This document shows positions 38,678-50,697 of a stretch of DNA of 64,000 bases, in pieces. The stretch is from NCBI RefSeq assembly GCF_003943415.1, contig NZ_RJPK01000007.1, positions 1 to 64,000 of the forward strand. The letters run 5' to 3'. The notes beneath the pieces were generated by a model. The model was not told where the DNA came from. It saw only the letters and a program-made list of their open reading frames with translations, and did not search any database. This DNA is from Streptococcus oralis. GTDB lineage: Bacteria > Bacillota > Bacilli > Lactobacillales > Streptococcaceae. The position numbers and the translations under genes were made by a program. Numbering within the stretch: position 1 is the first letter of the stretch; every line of letters starts with the position of its first letter.

Positions 38678-41600
38678 TTATAACGATGTTTTGGCAAATA
38701 AATTTCCAGAGAATCCATCTGATTTTTGAAGGAGCTGTTTGTAAACCTTCCATTTAAGATCTTCAGTATTTTTATAATGATTCTTTATATTTGGATTTTC
38801 CATGCTATCTAGGTCTTTTTGAACAGCTTCATCAAATAAGGACTTCAACTCAGCATAAGTAGAGATAGATCTGCCATTGATTTCGATTGTAGTGAAGCCG
38901 TTTTGAGCTTTGTCATAGACTTCTTTATACCAATGTTTCTTCCATGCTTCAAGAGTATCAAATTGGCCATTAGAGACTTTCTTGATAATGAAGTCATCAC
39001 CCAACAATCCTTTGTTTTCCTTGTTGGCTTCCGCTTTATATTTGTTTGAAGCGTAACCAATAAATCCGTTAAGATAACCATAGTATCCCCACATACGGAA
39101 AGCATTATGTTTGAATGAAATCGAACCAACTGTACTCTTGCTGGTGTTTCCACCAAAGATACCCGACATCATATTTACGGTTTGGTAAGCACTGTCAAAA
39201 CCTTCCGAACGATAACGTCCATTCCCTGGCATACCATGTTTTGTAACGAAGTTATGATCAACCAATTGATCGATGTTCGTAATCGTCAATTTCTTCTCAT
39301 TATCCGTTAAATCACGTAATTTATCCCATTGATGTGGCTCGCCTTTCAGATTGTTTCGCTCAGCGTTCGTACGCCATTCTCGGTCCATCTTCTTGAACCA
39401 CTTGCTGTTGTCGTCCAAGTGTTTTCCAATAACTGCATCTGCTTCTAGATGGTCCAGCATCATCAGAGCCTCGTTATAGTTCTTCATATAGTGATCAATT
39501 TCTTCACGGTTCTTTAACTTATTTGGATCATAATTGTAGATTTGATTGCCATCATTCTGACGTTCATAAGCCATGTTCAAACCTAAGGCGCCGTATTCAC
39601 CATTTGGATTTGTCAACGATGGTGACTGGAGCATACCTTGCGCAAAGGACTCTAAGTCCGTCCCTTCACGATGATACCAACCACCATAGTAAGCCATACG
39701 ATCATTCACGTGAGTCGTTTCATGTGTAAAGGCCGATGTCCCAAAATCACTTATCAACTCTGTCATAACAAAGTAGACAGCATCTTGCTGATTTGGAGCT
39801 GCAAAGATATATGCGTAAGCACCATATCCATACTGATAGCCATGATATTTATGGATCCGTCCAAAGAACTCTCGAATCGGAGCATAATCTGGTTTCCCAT
39901 CCTTGTGACCATATCGGTTTGCCCAACCGATACCCGGCGCATCATGATTGTCCCAAACAGGTGTTGGAACACTATTTTCACTCTTGAGGAGCTTATTACG
40001 TACATTATCAGCAGCTAATTTTGACCAAAAGTCTAAGTAGTTCACCTGCTCTTTTGCTCTCTTATTGATTTCACTCTTGAAAGCTTCACGAGCCTCCTCA
40101 GTATTTTTACCATATTTTTCAAAAGCACTAAAAGAAATGGTATTATAGGTCGAAATCATGAAGAGATGCGAGTTCTTCAAGTTTAATAGAGGCAAAATCA
40201 TCCGACCATGCACGCCATTATTAATCCCTTCATACAGACGATACTTCTTATGAGCAAAATCGGGGTTCAATGATGGCTGTTCTACCACATAAGCATTCTT
40301 TTCAATCGCCTTTTTAAACCAAACATTCATATCAGTTTCATTTGTAAACAATTTCATGTTATATGTTAGAAACTCATGAAGGCTTCCTTTACCTGTAGCA
40401 CCTGCAATCACTCGACTATACGCATCTTGGGATTGGTCACCCTTAAGATTATTCTCTTTTGAGCCGATAGTGATCAAGCGATCTAAGACATTCACGTTCT
40501 TACCATAAAAATCTGGTTTAAACATCATAATATCTTTGATCGACAATCCATCATATTTAATGCCATAGTATTGGTTCAAATAAGCAAGCCCCATCATAAT
40601 GTTGGCCTTATTGTCTTCAACTTTCTTAATGAAAGCACGTTGAGCTGCTTCATCATCATTTAGTTGATGATCTTCATTTTCAACAATTTGTTTCACCAAG
40701 TTTCCAAGATTTTGTTTTACTTCAGCAAAACTTTCTTCTAAGAATAAATCGCGAATGTAGCCATTTTTTCGTTCATCTGTGTTTTCTTGAGGTTTGTTCC
40801 GCTTGTCCATAAGAGCGCGCACTTCAGGAGAAATCAACTCCACACTGGATAATGTTTCTTTTGCCTTTGCAATCAAACCAGAACGATCTTTCACTAGCAT
40901 ATTTGACGTATAAACGATATTCTGGTTGGTCACTTCGTACTCTTTGACTTGTTTTACATCAGAGTCAGCTTTGACAGTAATGGCCAATTCTTCTTTGGTA
41001 CCATCAGCATAGTGAATCATGATCTGATCAATAGCTGACAAGTCTGTTACAAACTGTCCATTCTTCAAACCAGTTACAGAAAGGACTTCTTTGGTCACCA
41101 AGTTTGAGCTTGCATCTAGTTTATTAGCCTGATTGACAATCCACTCCTTGTTATAGAATGGTTGTAATTTTTCAATATTGCGATAGGCAAGTTCGCGGTC
41201 AGCTCTGTAGTCTTGAATAGCCTTGTACTCGTCTTCACGGTGTGTCAAACGGTTTAATTTATCTACAACAGGATCATTGATTTCATACTCATGCGCTGTG
41301 ATTCCCAGAGCAGCAATTTTCTTGTCTGCTTCTTCTTGCGAAATAGGCTTAATACGATGCTGTTGTTTAGAATATCTATATGAAGATTTTCCTTCACTCA
41401 CACCAGTAACAACAAAGTTTCGATTTAAGCGGTCACCTGTCCAATAAGGATCATCATCAATATCAGATGAGCCATAGAAAATCTCACCGTTCTTAACTTT
41501 TATCATTGAAACAGTATCTTCAACGGAGCCCAAGGCATTTGTACTGCCTACAACACCACCCGCGCTAATCGGTTCTCTCACATCGATAGTACCTTTAGCT

Positions 41601-44600
41601 ACAGATTTTTTAATGGCTCCGTCCCGATAAACTGCATGGTTATCCCCACCATTTTGTGACCAATAGGCAATGCCCGCAACTTTCGCTTTATTACCTGTTA
41701 TTTGTGCATCAACATAGGCCTTCTCAACAGAACCTTTCCAGTTTTCTCCAACAATTCCAGCAAGAAAGGCGCCTTGATTCCCACCAGCATGAAGCTTACC
41801 AATGAATGCCACATTTGTTAATCTGCCGTTATTATCAATTTTATTGATCAAACCTGATACGTCATTATTTCCAACAACTGTACCCGTTACTTTCACATTA
41901 TTGATCGTTGTGTTTTTTACAACAGCAGCCAAGGGAGCAACTCTATTTGCCCATGGCATATGAATGTTTACCTTACCGAGGTTAAGGTCATGGATATGGG
42001 CGCCTTCAGTATCGCCTAATAGTGGACGTTCCAAGTTATGAATCGTATATCGTTGACCGTCCACACTTGATAACTTGCCTCGGAACTTCGTCGTTACATA
42101 TGATTTACCAGCTGCAGGAACATTGACCGCATTCAAGTCCGCACCAATTTTAAATTCACCAGATGGATTGGCCTGCATAGCTTTTACAAGTTCATTGAAA
42201 TCGTAGTATACATTCTCCTCATGAGTTTTTGGTTTGGCAAAATAATGGACGTATTCCTCACTGAGCTGGTTACCATCCGTATGCTGAACGAGGTCAGGCG
42301 CTTTGGCAGTGACCTTATAAAGCGTTTTTCCATCGACTGTCACTTCTTTAATTTTGTCAATCGCAAGACGCGTCATCTTATTATCACGTGTAGCAATTTT
42401 TAGATAGTAAGACCTTACATCACTTGGAACAGAAGTTAAGAAACTATTATCCGTTTCCATGCCATTGTCGTCAACACTTATGAGGCTTGTTTCTTTTATA
42501 TTTTTAACTTCGACCTTTTTTAAATCAATTCTCAGTGATTCTTCTTTGAGAATTTCTTCCTCGCTTCCTTCGCCACGATCATAAACCATTTTTGTTTCGA
42601 GTTTATAATCTTTGTAATATTGCAAATCTGTTAGAGTTGCAGTCAAGTTATCCGGTGAAACCGTCATAGTTTTGACGACTTCGTCGCCTTTTTTCAGGGT
42701 TAAAGTGATCGATTTAATCGCTGCCTTACTTGGATTTTCCAGATTATAGTGAATCTGAGATGAGCGTTTCAAATCCTGAATATCAACCTTTGAAAAAGTC
42801 AACACTGGCTTTTCGAAGTTTTTGGTACCTAGTTTAACAATACGGTCTTGGGCTAACTCGATGACCTGTTCAAGAATTTCAGGCGCTTCCTGCGTCTTGA
42901 TTCCTTTGATGGTCTTGTAGGTTTTGATAACCTTTTTCTGACCGTCTTTTCCTTCTTGGATCGTAACTTTATCGCCCTTTTTCAATTGCGCGTCTTCTTC
43001 GACTATCTCTTTAAACGGAATTTTTTCAAGACTTTCTTCTGCAAGAGTTCCTTCTATTGGTTTCGTACCACGACTTATTTTTTTAGTGACTGGTTTTTTG
43101 ATGACAGTGGTTGTTGTATTTAAAACTTGGTCAGTCTCAACACCTTCGACAGCTTTATAGGTCGTTTTGGTAACTTGGATCCCTTTTTCACCGTTTTGAA
43201 CCACTGTTTCTTCGTCAGTGTATTTTGTAGGATCATCATAGATTTCCGTCTGGTAGTCAATCTCTGCGATTGTGTCTTTAGTAATTGTTCCTTCAGTTAC
43301 TGTATATTCTGGAAGGTCCTCTTGAACAAGGGAGTGACCTTCCTTACCAGTTTCCTGGGTGCCTTTACTTTCAAGTTTCTCAGTATACGCTGGCAAACTA
43401 TCTTGAACAAGGGACTCGCCTTCCTGGCCAGGTTCTTGTGTACCTTTGCTCTCAAGTTTTCCAGTATATTCTGCCCGAGGCTCTTGAACCAAGGATTCAC
43501 CCTCTTTGCCGGATTCCTGAGTACCCTTACTTTCAAGTTTCTCGGTATACGCTGGCAAACTATCTTGAATAAGTGATTGACCTTCTTTACCGGGTTCCTG
43601 AGTGCCTTTGCTTTCAAGTTTTCCAGTATACGCTGGGGAATTGTCTTGAACAAGGGAGTCACCTTCTTTACCAGACTCTTGAGTGCCTTTTGCCTCAACC
43701 TTTCCAGTATATTCTGCCCGAGGCTTTTGAACCAAGGATTCACCCTCTTTGCCGGATTCCTGAGTACCCTTACTTTCAAGTTTCTCGGTATACGCTGGCA
43801 AACTATCTTGAATAAGTGATTGACCTTCTTTACCGAGTTCCTGAGTGCCTTTGCTTTCAAGTTTTCCAGTATACGCTGGCAAACTATCTTGAACAAGGGA
43901 CTCGCCTTCCTGGCCTACCTCTTGGGTGCCCTTACTTTCAAGTTTTTTAGTATATTCTGGTAAACTATCTTGGACAAGGGACTCGCCTTCTTTACCTACT
44001 TCTTGAGTGCCCTTGCTTTCAAGTTTTTCAGTATACGTTGGCAAACTATCTTGAATTAGAGATTGGCCTTCTTTACCTACTTCTTGGGTACCTTTACTTT
44101 CAAGTTTCCCAGTATAATCTGGGGCATTGTCTTGGACTAGAGATTTCCCTTTTTTAGAAAAACTAGCTACTTTTATGTCAGTTCCTTTAAAATAACCAAT
44201 ATACTCATATCCTCCAATATCGATCACACCTTTCGTTAGTTCTTCATTTGAGGAGGCCGAGATCGTTTGATTGTAAGAAAGTAATTCTTTATTCTCAAAG
44301 GCAAAAGTAGCAAAAGGAATGAAGTTGCTGACACCAAGAGAACCAATCAAAAGCACTCCAAGAACTTTCTGACGCTGTTTTTTAGACACCAAAAAAACAG
44401 CTAAAGATGCTGTTGCAAGACCAAGACCTGCTAAAGCAAATTCTTTACTTCCTGTATAGGGAAGTTGTTGACTGTTAGTTGCCTTCTTGCGATAAACTAC
44501 ATAAATAATATCTTCATCTTGAAATTCTGTAGGAACTTCATGATGAATCAAGGCTTTTTCAGACTCGGTTAATTCTTGCTCCGTCAAATATCGATAATGG

Positions 44601-44767
44601 ACTGAATTCACTTCAGCTAATTCATCTGCTTGGACTTTACCAGTTAACAACAAGCTGGCACCAACAAGAAAGGCCCCGATTGCTACAGGACCAACTCCAA
44701 CAGTCAATTTACGAATAGAATACTTTAGGTTTTTTTGAAACTGTTCTTTTCTCTTTTTCATTCTCAT
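38678..44767 (-). CDS. zmpB: ZmpB-like surface zinc metalloprotease (peptidase M26)
   Basis: This 2,029-residue exported protease has a YSIRK signal ([10 protein letters not shown] near residue 16) and an N-terminally placed sortase motif LPYTG with membrane segment and basic stop (about 103-135), as in streptococcal IgA1 protease/Zmp proteins. Ten full and one partial 27-residue repeats (KLESKGTQE) span about 205-500. G5-type repeats, a GLUG/M26 N-terminal region, and the catalytic HETTH at 1682-1686 with a downstream Glu in REGTDLESF follow. The adjacent two-component system and DUF436 gene mark it as the ZmpB locus. The substrate is not known from sequence. The start overlaps the upstream stop as ATGA. 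An alternative Met lies two codons on. Confidence 0.92.
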   Translation of the reverse strand: MRMKKRKEQFQKNLKYSIRKLTVGVGPVAIGAFLVGASLLLTGKVQADELAEVNSVHYRYLTEQELTESEKALIHHEVPTEFQDEDIIYVVYRKKATNSQQLPYTGSKEFALAGLGLATASLAVFLVSKKQRQKVLGVLLIGSLGVSNFIPFATFAFENKELLSYNQTISASSNEELTKGVIDIGGYEYIGYFKGTDIKVASFSKKGKSLVQDNAPDYTGKLESKGTQEVGKEGQSLIQDSLPTYTEKLESKGTQEVGKEGESLVQDSLPEYTKKLESKGTQEVGQEGESLVQDSLPAYTGKLESKGTQELGKEGQSLIQDSLPAYTEKLESKGTQESGKEGESLVQKPRAEYTGKVEAKGTQESGKEGDSLVQDNSPAYTGKLESKGTQEPGKEGQSLIQDSLPAYTEKLESKGTQESGKEGESLVQEPRAEYTGKLESKGTQEPGQEGESLVQDSLPAYTEKLESKGTQETGKEGHSLVQEDLPEYTVTEGTITKDTIAEIDYQTEIYDDPTKYTDEETVVQNGEKGIQVTKTTYKAVEGVETDQVLNTTTTVIKKPVTKKISRGTKPIEGTLAEESLEKIPFKEIVEEDAQLKKGDKVTIQEGKDGQKKVIKTYKTIKGIKTQEAPEILEQVIELAQDRIVKLGTKNFEKPVLTFSKVDIQDLKRSSQIHYNLENPSKAAIKSITLTLKKGDEVVKTMTVSPDNLTATLTDLQYYKDYKLETKMVYDRGEGSEEEILKEESLRIDLKKVEVKNIKETSLISVDDNGMETDNSFLTSVPSDVRSYYLKIATRDNKMTRLAIDKIKEVTVDGKTLYKVTAKAPDLVQHTDGNQLSEEYVHYFAKPKTHEENVYYDFNELVKAMQANPSGEFKIGADLNAVNVPAAGKSYVTTKFRGKLSSVDGQRYTIHNLERPLLGDTEGAHIHDLNLGKVNIHMPWANRVAPLAAVVKNTTINNVKVTGTVVGNNDVSGLINKIDNNGRLTNVAFIGKLHAGGNQGAFLAGIVGENWKGSVEKAYVDAQITGNKAKVAGIAYWSQNGGDNHAVYRDGAIKKSVAKGTIDVREPISAGGVVGSTNALGSVEDTVSMIKVKNGEIFYGSSDIDDDPYWTGDRLNRNFVVTGVSEGKSSYRYSKQQHRIKPISQEEADKKIAALGITAHEYEINDPVVDKLNRLTHREDEYKAIQDYRADRELAYRNIEKLQPFYNKEWIVNQANKLDASSNLVTKEVLSVTGLKNGQFVTDLSAIDQIMIHYADGTKEELAITVKADSDVKQVKEYEVTNQNIVYTSNMLVKDRSGLIAKAKETLSSVELISPEVRALMDKRNKPQENTDERKNGYIRDLFLEESFAEVKQNLGNLVKQIVENEDHQLNDDEAAQRAFIKKVEDNKANIMMGLAYLNQYYGIKYDGLSIKDIMMFKPDFYGKNVNVLDRLITIGSKENNLKGDQSQDAYSRVIAGATGKGSLHEFLTYNMKLFTNETDMNVWFKKAIEKNAYVVEQPSLNPDFAHKKYRLYEGINNGVHGRMILPLLNLKNSHLFMISTYNTISFSAFEKYGKNTEEAREAFKSEINKRAKEQVNYLDFWSKLAADNVRNKLLKSENSVPTPVWDNHDAPGIGWANRYGHKDGKPDYAPIREFFGRIHKYHGYQYGYGAYAYIFAAPNQQDAVYFVMTELISDFGTSAFTHETTHVNDRMAYYGGWYHREGTDLESFAQGMLQSPSLTNPNGEYGALGLNMAYERQNDGNQIYNYDPNKLKNREEIDHYMKNYNEALMMLDHLEADAVIGKHLDDNSKWFKKMDREWRTNAERNNLKGEPHQWDKLRDLTDNEKKLTITNIDQLVDHNFVTKHGMPGNGRYRSEGFDSAYQTVNMMSGIFGGNTSKSTVGSISFKHNAFRMWGYYGYLNGFIGYASNKYKAEANKENKGLLGDDFIIKKVSNGQFDTLEAWKKHWYKEVYDKAQNGFTTIEINGRSISTYAELKSLFDEAVQKDLDSMENPNIKNHYKNTEDLKWKVYKQLLQKSDGFSGNLFAKTSL
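43300..44140 (-). repeat. 81-bp tandem coding repeat in the M26 protease
   Basis: Ten full and one partial 27-codon units encode variants of [20 protein letters not shown]. Two unit types alternate (SLPAYTEK and PRAEYTGK), as left by block duplication. Antisense open frames here are by-products. Confidence 0.9.
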
Positions 44768-45342
44768 ATCTTTCTAATAGAATCTTGTGGATACTGCGCA
44801 CGCGCACCACCGATTAATTTTGGACGACTTGCTAGAGCCGTAACATGGGCATGCCCAATCTCACGCAAAACTGGTCGAATCGGAACCTGCACATGTTTGA
44901 CATGCATGCCGATTGCGGTATCTCCGATATCAATTCCCACATGAGCCGTGATGAACTCCACTTCAACAGGGTCCTTCATAAACTTGAAGGCTGCTAGCTG
45001 ACCCGAACCCCCTGCATGAAGAGTTGGAAGGACGCTAACGATTTCCAGACCAAACTGCTCCGCTACTTGACGTTCAACGACGAGGGCCCGATTGACATGT
45101 TCACAGCCTTGAACGGCTAGGTGAATTCCTTTCACTTTCAGGATATCCAAAATGGTCTTCACAATGATTTCACCAATTTCTTGGCTTGATTCCTTGCCAA
45201 TATGGCCTCCTAAAACTTCGCTAGAGGATAGACCTAGGACAAAGAGGCTTCCTTCACGCAATCCAGCCTTTTCCAAAACATCTTCAATTACCTGCTGTGT
45301 TTCTGTTTTAATTCTACTTTTGTCCATCACTCTTAACCTCAT
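44764..45342 (-). CDS. DUF436 / TIGR01440 family protein
   Basis: This 192-residue conserved Firmicute cytosolic protein of unknown function is recognised by [50 protein letters not shown] and [20 protein letters not shown]. Two starts are possible: 45342 (AGGAG 4 nt away) and 45327. Its TGA overlaps the protease ATG, so the two are probably translated together. Confidence 0.88.
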   Translation of the reverse strand: MRLRVMDKSRIKTETQQVIEDVLEKAGLREGSLFVLGLSSSEVLGGHIGKESSQEIGEIIVKTILDILKVKGIHLAVQGCEHVNRALVVERQVAEQFGLEIVSVLPTLHAGGSGQLAAFKFMKDPVEVEFITAHVGIDIGDTAIGMHVKHVQVPIRPVLREIGHAHVTALASRPKLIGGARAQYPQDSIRKI

Positions 45343-45410
45343 TTTTCTCCTACTATCATATCTTTTTTTAATGATTTTATCAAGGCGGACTAATCATTCT
45401 GATATTTGAA

Positions 45411-45439
45411 AGTAAAACTCCCAGAATGAACTGGGAGTT
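45411..45439 (-). terminator. Terminator after the two-component operon
   Basis: AACTCCCAG (45416-45424) pairs with CTGGGAGTT (45431-45439), overlapping the kinase stop codon, then a U-rich tail. Confidence 0.8.
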
Positions 45440-47129
45440 AGCTAGTTTCTATTCTATTTATGTATATTTCAACTGTCGTCCCTTTTTCGGGTGCAGAATT
45501 AATCTTCATCTTGTAATTGTCTCCAAAATGAAGTTTGAGTCGTTGGTCAACATTTTGAAGGCCAACTCCCCCACGTTTGAGCTGACTTTGACTACTATCG
45601 CCAGCAGCTTGGAAACCAACACCATCATCCTCAATGCGGATGACAAGCACTGTATCCTTTTTCTGGACAGAAACTCTAATATGTCCCTGACCGTCCTTTT
45701 CCTTGATACCGTGGTAAAGAGCATTTTCTACTAGGGGTTGTAGCACCAACTTGGGTAAGACTAGGTTTTCAAATACAGGATTTTCATCAATTTCATATTC
45801 CAGCTTATCTCCATAGCGTTGTTTCTGGATAAAGAGGTACTGACGGACATGATTGATCTCATCAGACAGGCAAATCAAGTCCTTACCTTGATTGAGCGCC
45901 AAGCGAAAATAGGTAGCCAAGGACTTGGTCACCTGAACCACTCGCTGACTATCCTGAAATTCAGCCATCCAGATGATAGTGTCCAAAGTATTGTAGAGGA
46001 AATGCGGATTGATCTGACTTGACAAGGCTTGAAGTTGGTACTGGCGGGTCGTTTCTTCCTGCCTGCGAATATCAGCCATTAGCTGATCAATCTGATCCAA
46101 CATATCATTGAACTGGCGAGTCACTTCTCTCAGTTCATAGGCACCAGCTTCCTTGGCACGAAGATTCTGATCACCAGAAGCAATTTTCAGCATGGTTTCT
46201 CTCAAATCCTCCAAAGGCGCAATCCAGCGTTTGAGGCTGAACCACACCAAGCAGAGACAGGCAAGAAGAGATATTACACTAGCCCCAAGCAAGGTCCACA
46301 TGAGTTGACTCCGAACCTGGTCTAACTTTTCCAGTGAAGACACGCCTATAACCGTCCAATCAGTTCCTGCAATCTTTTCCTGACTCACATAGGATTGGTG
46401 GTCTGGAGTATAACCCTGCCCTACCTCAATATAGGGTTTCATGGCATCCATTTCGCTAGACGAACTATAAACTGTGTGTTTAGGATGGTAAACAAATTCA
46501 TGCTTTTCATTGATGATAAAGGCAAAACCCTGCTGACCCAACTGGAGTTGGTTGAGATAGGCTTCCAGAGTTTCGTAGGAAATGTCCAAACGAAGCACGC
46601 CCAAATTAGCTCCCTTTGCATCAACAAGTTCCTGAGTAACAGAAATGACCCACTGGCTGTCTGATTTACGAGCTGGTGTCAAAACCGGATTAGCCCCCTG
46701 ATGAATGGCCTTTTGGTACCAATCCTCAGCCATCATATCTGAGGAAGTTTTCATCTGTACACTGTCATCAGTGGAAATGACCTGACCAGATTTTGTTACC
46801 AAAACCACAGTCTTCAAGTCCTGGTCTGCCTTCAAGATGGTCAAAAATAGATCTCGGATTCCCTTGACCTTGTCTTGACTGGGATTCTCAGCATAGGCTA
46901 ACACATCCTTCTGCTGGGTCAAACTGGTTGAGGTGGTTTCTAATTTTTTGATATAAGACTGGATAAAGTGGCTAGTTTGACTGATAGTCGTTTGGCTATT
47001 GCCCTCAATAGTGGCCTCAATAGCTGATGAACTAGATTGATAATAGAAAGTCCCAACTACAGCTAGGAGAATGAGAAAGACCAGAAAGATGGAAATAACC
47101 ATTCTGACTAGGAGAGAAGAACGCTTCAT
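45438..47129 (-). CDS. YesM/LytS-type sensor histidine kinase (TCS09/ZmpS-like)
   Basis: This 563-residue membrane sensor has two membrane segments (about 10-30 and 275-300) flanking an extracellular Cache-type domain, a HAMP linker, and a His_kinase domain with INPHFLYNTLD (H376). The ATPase has LQPLVENALYHG and GGVGLQNV. It overlaps the response regulator by 4 nt. In pneumococcus the equivalent pair sits next to zmpB. The signal is unknown. Confidence 0.93.
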   Translation of the reverse strand: MKRSSLLVRMVISIFLVFLILLAVVGTFYYQSSSSAIEATIEGNSQTTISQTSHFIQSYIKKLETTSTSLTQQKDVLAYAENPSQDKVKGIRDLFLTILKADQDLKTVVLVTKSGQVISTDDSVQMKTSSDMMAEDWYQKAIHQGANPVLTPARKSDSQWVISVTQELVDAKGANLGVLRLDISYETLEAYLNQLQLGQQGFAFIINEKHEFVYHPKHTVYSSSSEMDAMKPYIEVGQGYTPDHQSYVSQEKIAGTDWTVIGVSSLEKLDQVRSQLMWTLLGASVISLLACLCLVWFSLKRWIAPLEDLRETMLKIASGDQNLRAKEAGAYELREVTRQFNDMLDQIDQLMADIRRQEETTRQYQLQALSSQINPHFLYNTLDTIIWMAEFQDSQRVVQVTKSLATYFRLALNQGKDLICLSDEINHVRQYLFIQKQRYGDKLEYEIDENPVFENLVLPKLVLQPLVENALYHGIKEKDGQGHIRVSVQKKDTVLVIRIEDDGVGFQAAGDSSQSQLKRGGVGLQNVDQRLKLHFGDNYKMKINSAPEKGTTVEIYINRIETS

Positions 47130-47863
47130 CGGCCTTCTCCCTTCTTAAACTGACGAGGTGTCACACCTGCAATCTGTTTAAAGCGTTGGGTAAAGTAGTT
47201 CATATCTTCAAAACCAACCTTTTCGGCTATCTGGTAAATCTTTAAATCCGTGGTCAAGAGCAAGAGCTTGGCTTGTTTGACACGCTCTCTCACCAAATAA
47301 TCCTGAAAAGGTAGGCCCAACTCTTTCTTAATCAAGGAGCTCAGATAAGTCGAACTAAAGCCCAATTCACTGGCCAAAGACTTTAAACTAAATTGGCTGT
47401 CAGCTAGATGAGACTGGATCTTCTGGGCTATGTTTCCTTCAAACTTATCGGTCAGTAAATCTTGTAACTGCTCTTCCTTCTCTTCCTTATCTAGTTTTTG
47501 CTTGATTTTCCCTAACATTTCCTCAATATCCTGACGAGAAAAGGGTTTGAGTAGGTAATCATCTACACCGAGTTTGACAGCAGACAAGGCATAATCAAAA
47601 TCATCGTAACCCGTCAAAAATACCAGATGCACCTGAGGATAGGTTTCTCGTACCAGACTGGCCAACTGGATGCCATTTAGCTGAGGCATATTGATATCAG
47701 TTAAAATGATATCTGGCACCTGCCTTTGAATCAAGTCCCAAGCCTGTCTTCCATTTTCAGCCTGACCGATGATTTCCATATCGTAGGCTGCTACATTGAC
47801 CAGCTTGCTCAAGCCCTGTCTTACCAGATACTCATCTTCTACGATTAAGATTGTGTAGGTCAT
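47126..47863 (-). CDS. AraC-type response regulator (YesN family, TCS09/ZmpR-like)
   Basis: This 245-residue protein has an N-terminal receiver (ILIVEDEYLVRQG, phospho-acceptor D56 in LTDINMPQLNG, K in LLKPF) and a C-terminal AraC helix-turn-helix pair (SSTYLSSLIKKELG, GFEDMNYFTQRFKQIAG). The start at 47863 has AGGAG six bases upstream, and the earlier in-frame ATG is unsupported. Targets may include the neighbouring protease gene or sugar genes. This is not shown by sequence. Confidence 0.93.
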   Translation of the reverse strand: MTYTILIVEDEYLVRQGLSKLVNVAAYDMEIIGQAENGRQAWDLIQRQVPDIILTDINMPQLNGIQLASLVRETYPQVHLVFLTGYDDFDYALSAVKLGVDDYLLKPFSRQDIEEMLGKIKQKLDKEEKEEQLQDLLTDKFEGNIAQKIQSHLADSQFSLKSLASELGFSSTYLSSLIKKELGLPFQDYLVRERVKQAKLLLLTTDLKIYQIAEKVGFEDMNYFTQRFKQIAGVTPRQFKKGEGR

Positions 47864-47934
47864 GCTCTGCTCCTTTGTCACTTACTAGTATCAGTATAGC
47901 AAAATTCTCCTCTAACTGCTTAGGAAAGCTCTCT

Positions 47935-48124
47935 TATACTCAATGAAAATCAAATAGCAAACTAGGAAGCTAACCGCAGGTTGCGCAAAGTTCAGCTTTG
48001 AGGTTGTAGATAAAACTGACAAAGTCAGCTCAAAAACACTGTTTTGAGGTTGTAGATGAAACTGACGAAGTCAGTAACTATACGTATGGGGACGGTAAGG
48101 CGACGCTGAAGTAGTTTGAAGAGT
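47935..48124. repeat. BOX element (boxA-boxB-boxC)
   Basis: The ends read TATACTCAATGAAAATCAAA and TAGTTTGAAGAGT, with a single boxB-like 45-bp core (about 48013-48057) bearing GACTTCGTCAG-type inverted repeats. This is the non-autonomous BOX repeat of pneumococcus and relatives. It fills the gap between msrAB and the response regulator. Confidence 0.88.
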
Positions 48125-48125
48125 C

Positions 48126-49238
48126 TTAATCAACATAATCTAGTAAATAAGCATAACCTTTTTCTTCCATTTGGGCTTTAGGAATAAAGCGAATGGAAAG
48201 ACTATTGATACAGTAGCGCAAGCCCCCCTTGTCTTCTGGTCCATCCGTAAAGACATGGCCAAGGTGAGAATCTCCAACTCGGCTCCGCACTTCCATACGC
48301 GTCATATTGTAAGACTTATCTTCCTTGTAAGTGGCAACATCCGGGCTGATGGGTTGGGTGAAACTAGGCCAGCCACAACCAGACTCAAACTTGTCCTTTG
48401 ATGAAAAGAGAGGTTCGCCAGTAGCCACATCCACATAGATACCGGATTCAAATTTATCCCAGTAGCGGTTTGAAAAAGCTCGTTCTGTTTGATTTTTCTG
48501 GGTTACTGCATACTCCTCAGGTGACAAGGTCTTTTTCAATTCTTCATCGCTTGGTTTGGGATATTTGCTGGCATCGATGACGGGATAGGCAGCCTGATTG
48601 ACATTGATATGACAGTAGCCATTTGGATTTTTCTTGAGGTAGTCTTGGTGGTAATCCTCAGCCACCACAAAATTCTTCAAGGTCTCCTTTTCAACTGCCA
48701 GAGGTTGGTCATATTTTTTAGCAACTTCATCAAAGACTTGGTTGATTACTTCCAAATCCTTGTCATCTGTGTAATAAACGCCGGTACGATACTGAGTCCC
48801 CACATCATTTCCTTGTTTATTTTTGCTGGTTGGATTGATAATGCGGAAGTAATGAAGCAGGATTTCCTTGAGGGAAATTTGGTTAGCATCATAGGTGACA
48901 TGGACGGTTTCCGCATGTCCTGTTTGGTTGATCAATTCGTACTTGGTTGTTTCCCCTCTACCATTTGCATAGCCTGAAACGGCATCTGTCACTCCGGGAA
49001 CGCGTGAGAAGTATTCCTCAACTCCCCAGAAACATCCCCCAGCTAGATAAATTTCATGCAAGTCTGCGTCTTTACTAATTTCTGTTTTTTTCACTGTTTT
49101 TCCTCCTTGACTAACTGAAGCTTTCTCAATTTGCGAGCTATCTGTCTGCCCTGCATTTCGCATCAATAGAAAATAGAAACCGGTTATGGCTAGGAGAATG
49201 ACCCCTGCCAAGACAAAAAGTTTTACTTTATCATTCAT
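48126..49238 (-). CDS. msrAB: Membrane-anchored methionine sulfoxide reductase MsrAB (MsrAB2-like)
   Basis: This 370-residue protein has an N-terminal membrane anchor (residues 8-27, [19 protein letters not shown]), an MsrA domain with [11 protein letters not shown], and an MsrB domain with [16 protein letters not shown] and catalytic GLRYCINS. It repairs oxidised methionine in surface proteins. It receives electrons from the thioredoxin lipoprotein and CcdA encoded just upstream, with which it forms an operon. Confidence 0.96.
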   Translation of the reverse strand: MNDKVKLFVLAGVILLAITGFYFLLMRNAGQTDSSQIEKASVSQGGKTVKKTEISKDADLHEIYLAGGCFWGVEEYFSRVPGVTDAVSGYANGRGETTKYELINQTGHAETVHVTYDANQISLKEILLHYFRIINPTSKNKQGNDVGTQYRTGVYYTDDKDLEVINQVFDEVAKKYDQPLAVEKETLKNFVVAEDYHQDYLKKNPNGYCHINVNQAAYPVIDASKYPKPSDEELKKTLSPEEYAVTQKNQTERAFSNRYWDKFESGIYVDVATGEPLFSSKDKFESGCGWPSFTQPISPDVATYKEDKSYNMTRMEVRSRVGDSHLGHVFTDGPEDKGGLRYCINSLSIRFIPKAQMEEKGYAYLLDYVD

Positions 49239-49247
49239 AGCCTTTCT

Positions 49248-49811
49248 CTACCCCATTTCTTTCAATTCTTTTAAAATCATATCCTTATCCATAAAACCTG
49301 GTTGCGTTTTGACCAGCTTGCCTTCCTTGTCTATAAAGGCTTGAGTCGGGTAAGAACGAACACCATAACTTTCCAAAAGTTTGCCTGACGGATCAATTAA
49401 AACTGGAAAATTTTTATAATCCAATCCCTTGTACCAGTTCTTAAAGTTCGCTTCTGCTTGCTCCCCCTTGTGGCCAGGAGATACAACTGTCAAGACCACA
49501 TAGTCATCACCAGCATCCTTAGCGATTTCGTCCGTATCTGGAAGGCTGGCTAGACAGATGGAACACCAAGAAGCCCAGAATTTGAGATAGACTTTCTTAC
49601 CTTTGTAATCAGACAAGCGATAGGTCTTACCATCTACTCCTGTCAGTTCAAAATCAGCGGCTGTCTGACCCTTGGTGGCAGTTTGTGAACTGACTTGTTC
49701 TGTTTTGGATTGCTCCTTCATAGTAGACTCGTCTGACATGTTTTTAGCCGAACAGGCTGCTAAGCAACAAATTGAGCCTACTCCAAGGAGACATGTTTGC
49801 CATTTTTTCAT
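49248..49811 (-). CDS. TlpA-like surface thioredoxin lipoprotein (Etrx2-like)
   Basis: This 187-residue lipoprotein has a signal with lipobox LAAC (Cys near residue 19), then a TlpA/thioredoxin fold with the unusual active site WASWCSIC (CSIC) and a cis-Pro in SYPTQAF. It shuttles electrons from CcdA to MsrAB outside the membrane. The ATG at 49811 has GGAAG upstream. The TTG-led extension is unlikely. Confidence 0.93.
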   Translation of the reverse strand: MKKWQTCLLGVGSICCLAACSAKNMSDESTMKEQSKTEQVSSQTATKGQTAADFELTGVDGKTYRLSDYKGKKVYLKFWASWCSICLASLPDTDEIAKDAGDDYVVLTVVSPGHKGEQAEANFKNWYKGLDYKNFPVLIDPSGKLLESYGVRSYPTQAFIDKEGKLVKTQPGFMDKDMILKELKEMG

Positions 49812-49824
49812 TTCTTCTTCCTCT

Positions 49825-50535
49825 CTATTCAAATAATGTAGTCAAAATGGAAGCATTTCCCAAAAGCACCAAAATTCCCATCACGATAATGAGGAAACCA
49901 CCCACTTTTTTGAGGGTTCCGAGGTAGGGATGAAGTTTTCGGAAATGTTTCAAAACATAGCTGGAGGCGAGAGCTAGAACCAAAAATGGTAGCGCCAAAC
50001 CCAGTGTGTAAAGCAACATGAGACCAGCTCCCTGCCAAGCACCTGAGCCACCTGAAGCCGCTAAAGCCAAAACAGACCCCAGAACCGGCCCTACACATGG
50101 CGTCCAAGCAAAACTAAAGGTCAACCCCAGTAAAAATGCCTGACTATAACCGTTAGCGTTTTGATCCTGTCTCTTTAATTGTAGCCTTCTTTCCTTGTAG
50201 AGCCCCTGCAAATGTAAAACTTCCATCTGGTGTAAGCCCAAGAGAATGATAACCGCACCCGTCACATAATGAAACCAAGAAGCATACAGCAAATTGCCTA
50301 AAAAACCAGCTCCATAGCCCAGTAAGATAAAGATAAAAGAAATCCCCGCTATAAAGGCCAGAGTTCGCAATAAACTAACAAGTGAGATTGAAATTTTTCC
50401 GCTAGAAGCCTGAGCACCATCTTTGTCATCCAACAAGATCCCTGCATAGACCGGTAACAAGGGTAAGATACAAGGAGAAAAAAAGGAAAGAATTCCAGCA
50501 AGAAAAACACTGATAAAAAAGAATACATTGTCCAT
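49825..50535 (-). CDS. ccdA: CcdA, membrane thiol-disulfide electron carrier
   Basis: This 236-residue six-helix membrane protein passes reducing power from cytosolic thioredoxin to extracellular partners. The two redox Cys are visible in FSPCILPLLPVYAG (helix 1) and WTPCVGPVLG (helix 4). It is the first gene of the ccdA-thioredoxin-msrAB operon. A TATAAT (minus, 50568-50573) lies about 30 nt upstream. Confidence 0.95.
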   Translation of the reverse strand: MDNVFFFISVFLAGILSFFSPCILPLLPVYAGILLDDKDGAQASSGKISISLVSLLRTLAFIAGISFIFILLGYGAGFLGNLLYASWFHYVTGAVIILLGLHQMEVLHLQGLYKERRLQLKRQDQNANGYSQAFLLGLTFSFAWTPCVGPVLGSVLALAASGGSGAWQGAGLMLLYTLGLALPFLVLALASSYVLKHFRKLHPYLGTLKKVGGFLIIVMGILVLLGNASILTTLFE

Positions 50536-50567
50536 TGCCTTCCTCCATTCTTTGATTTGATAGGACT

Positions 50568-50573
50568 ATTATA
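50568..50573 (-). promoter_or_regulatory. -10 of the ccdA-msrAB operon
   Basis: TATAAT 33 nt before the ccdA start. No clear -35 was seen. Confidence 0.4.
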
Positions 50574-50650
50574 ACTCCAAAACTCCAGAAAAAATAGGGA
50601 CAATGATAGGGAAAAATAGGAATTTAATCAGCTTATTTAGAAATCTTACG

Positions 50651-50677
50651 AAAAAAAGTCAGACAAGGTCTGACTTT
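50651..50677 (-). terminator. Terminator of the GNAT remnant
   Basis: A 10-bp stem (50655-50664 with 50668-50677, AAAGTCAGAC) is followed on the minus strand by a run of U. Confidence 0.8.
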
Positions 50678-50697
50678 GATAGAAACAGAAAAGAAAA

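Noticed and set aside
43297..43896. 199-codon minus-strand frame and several plus-strand frames
   Set aside because: Out-of-frame reads of the 81-bp repeat in the M26 protease.
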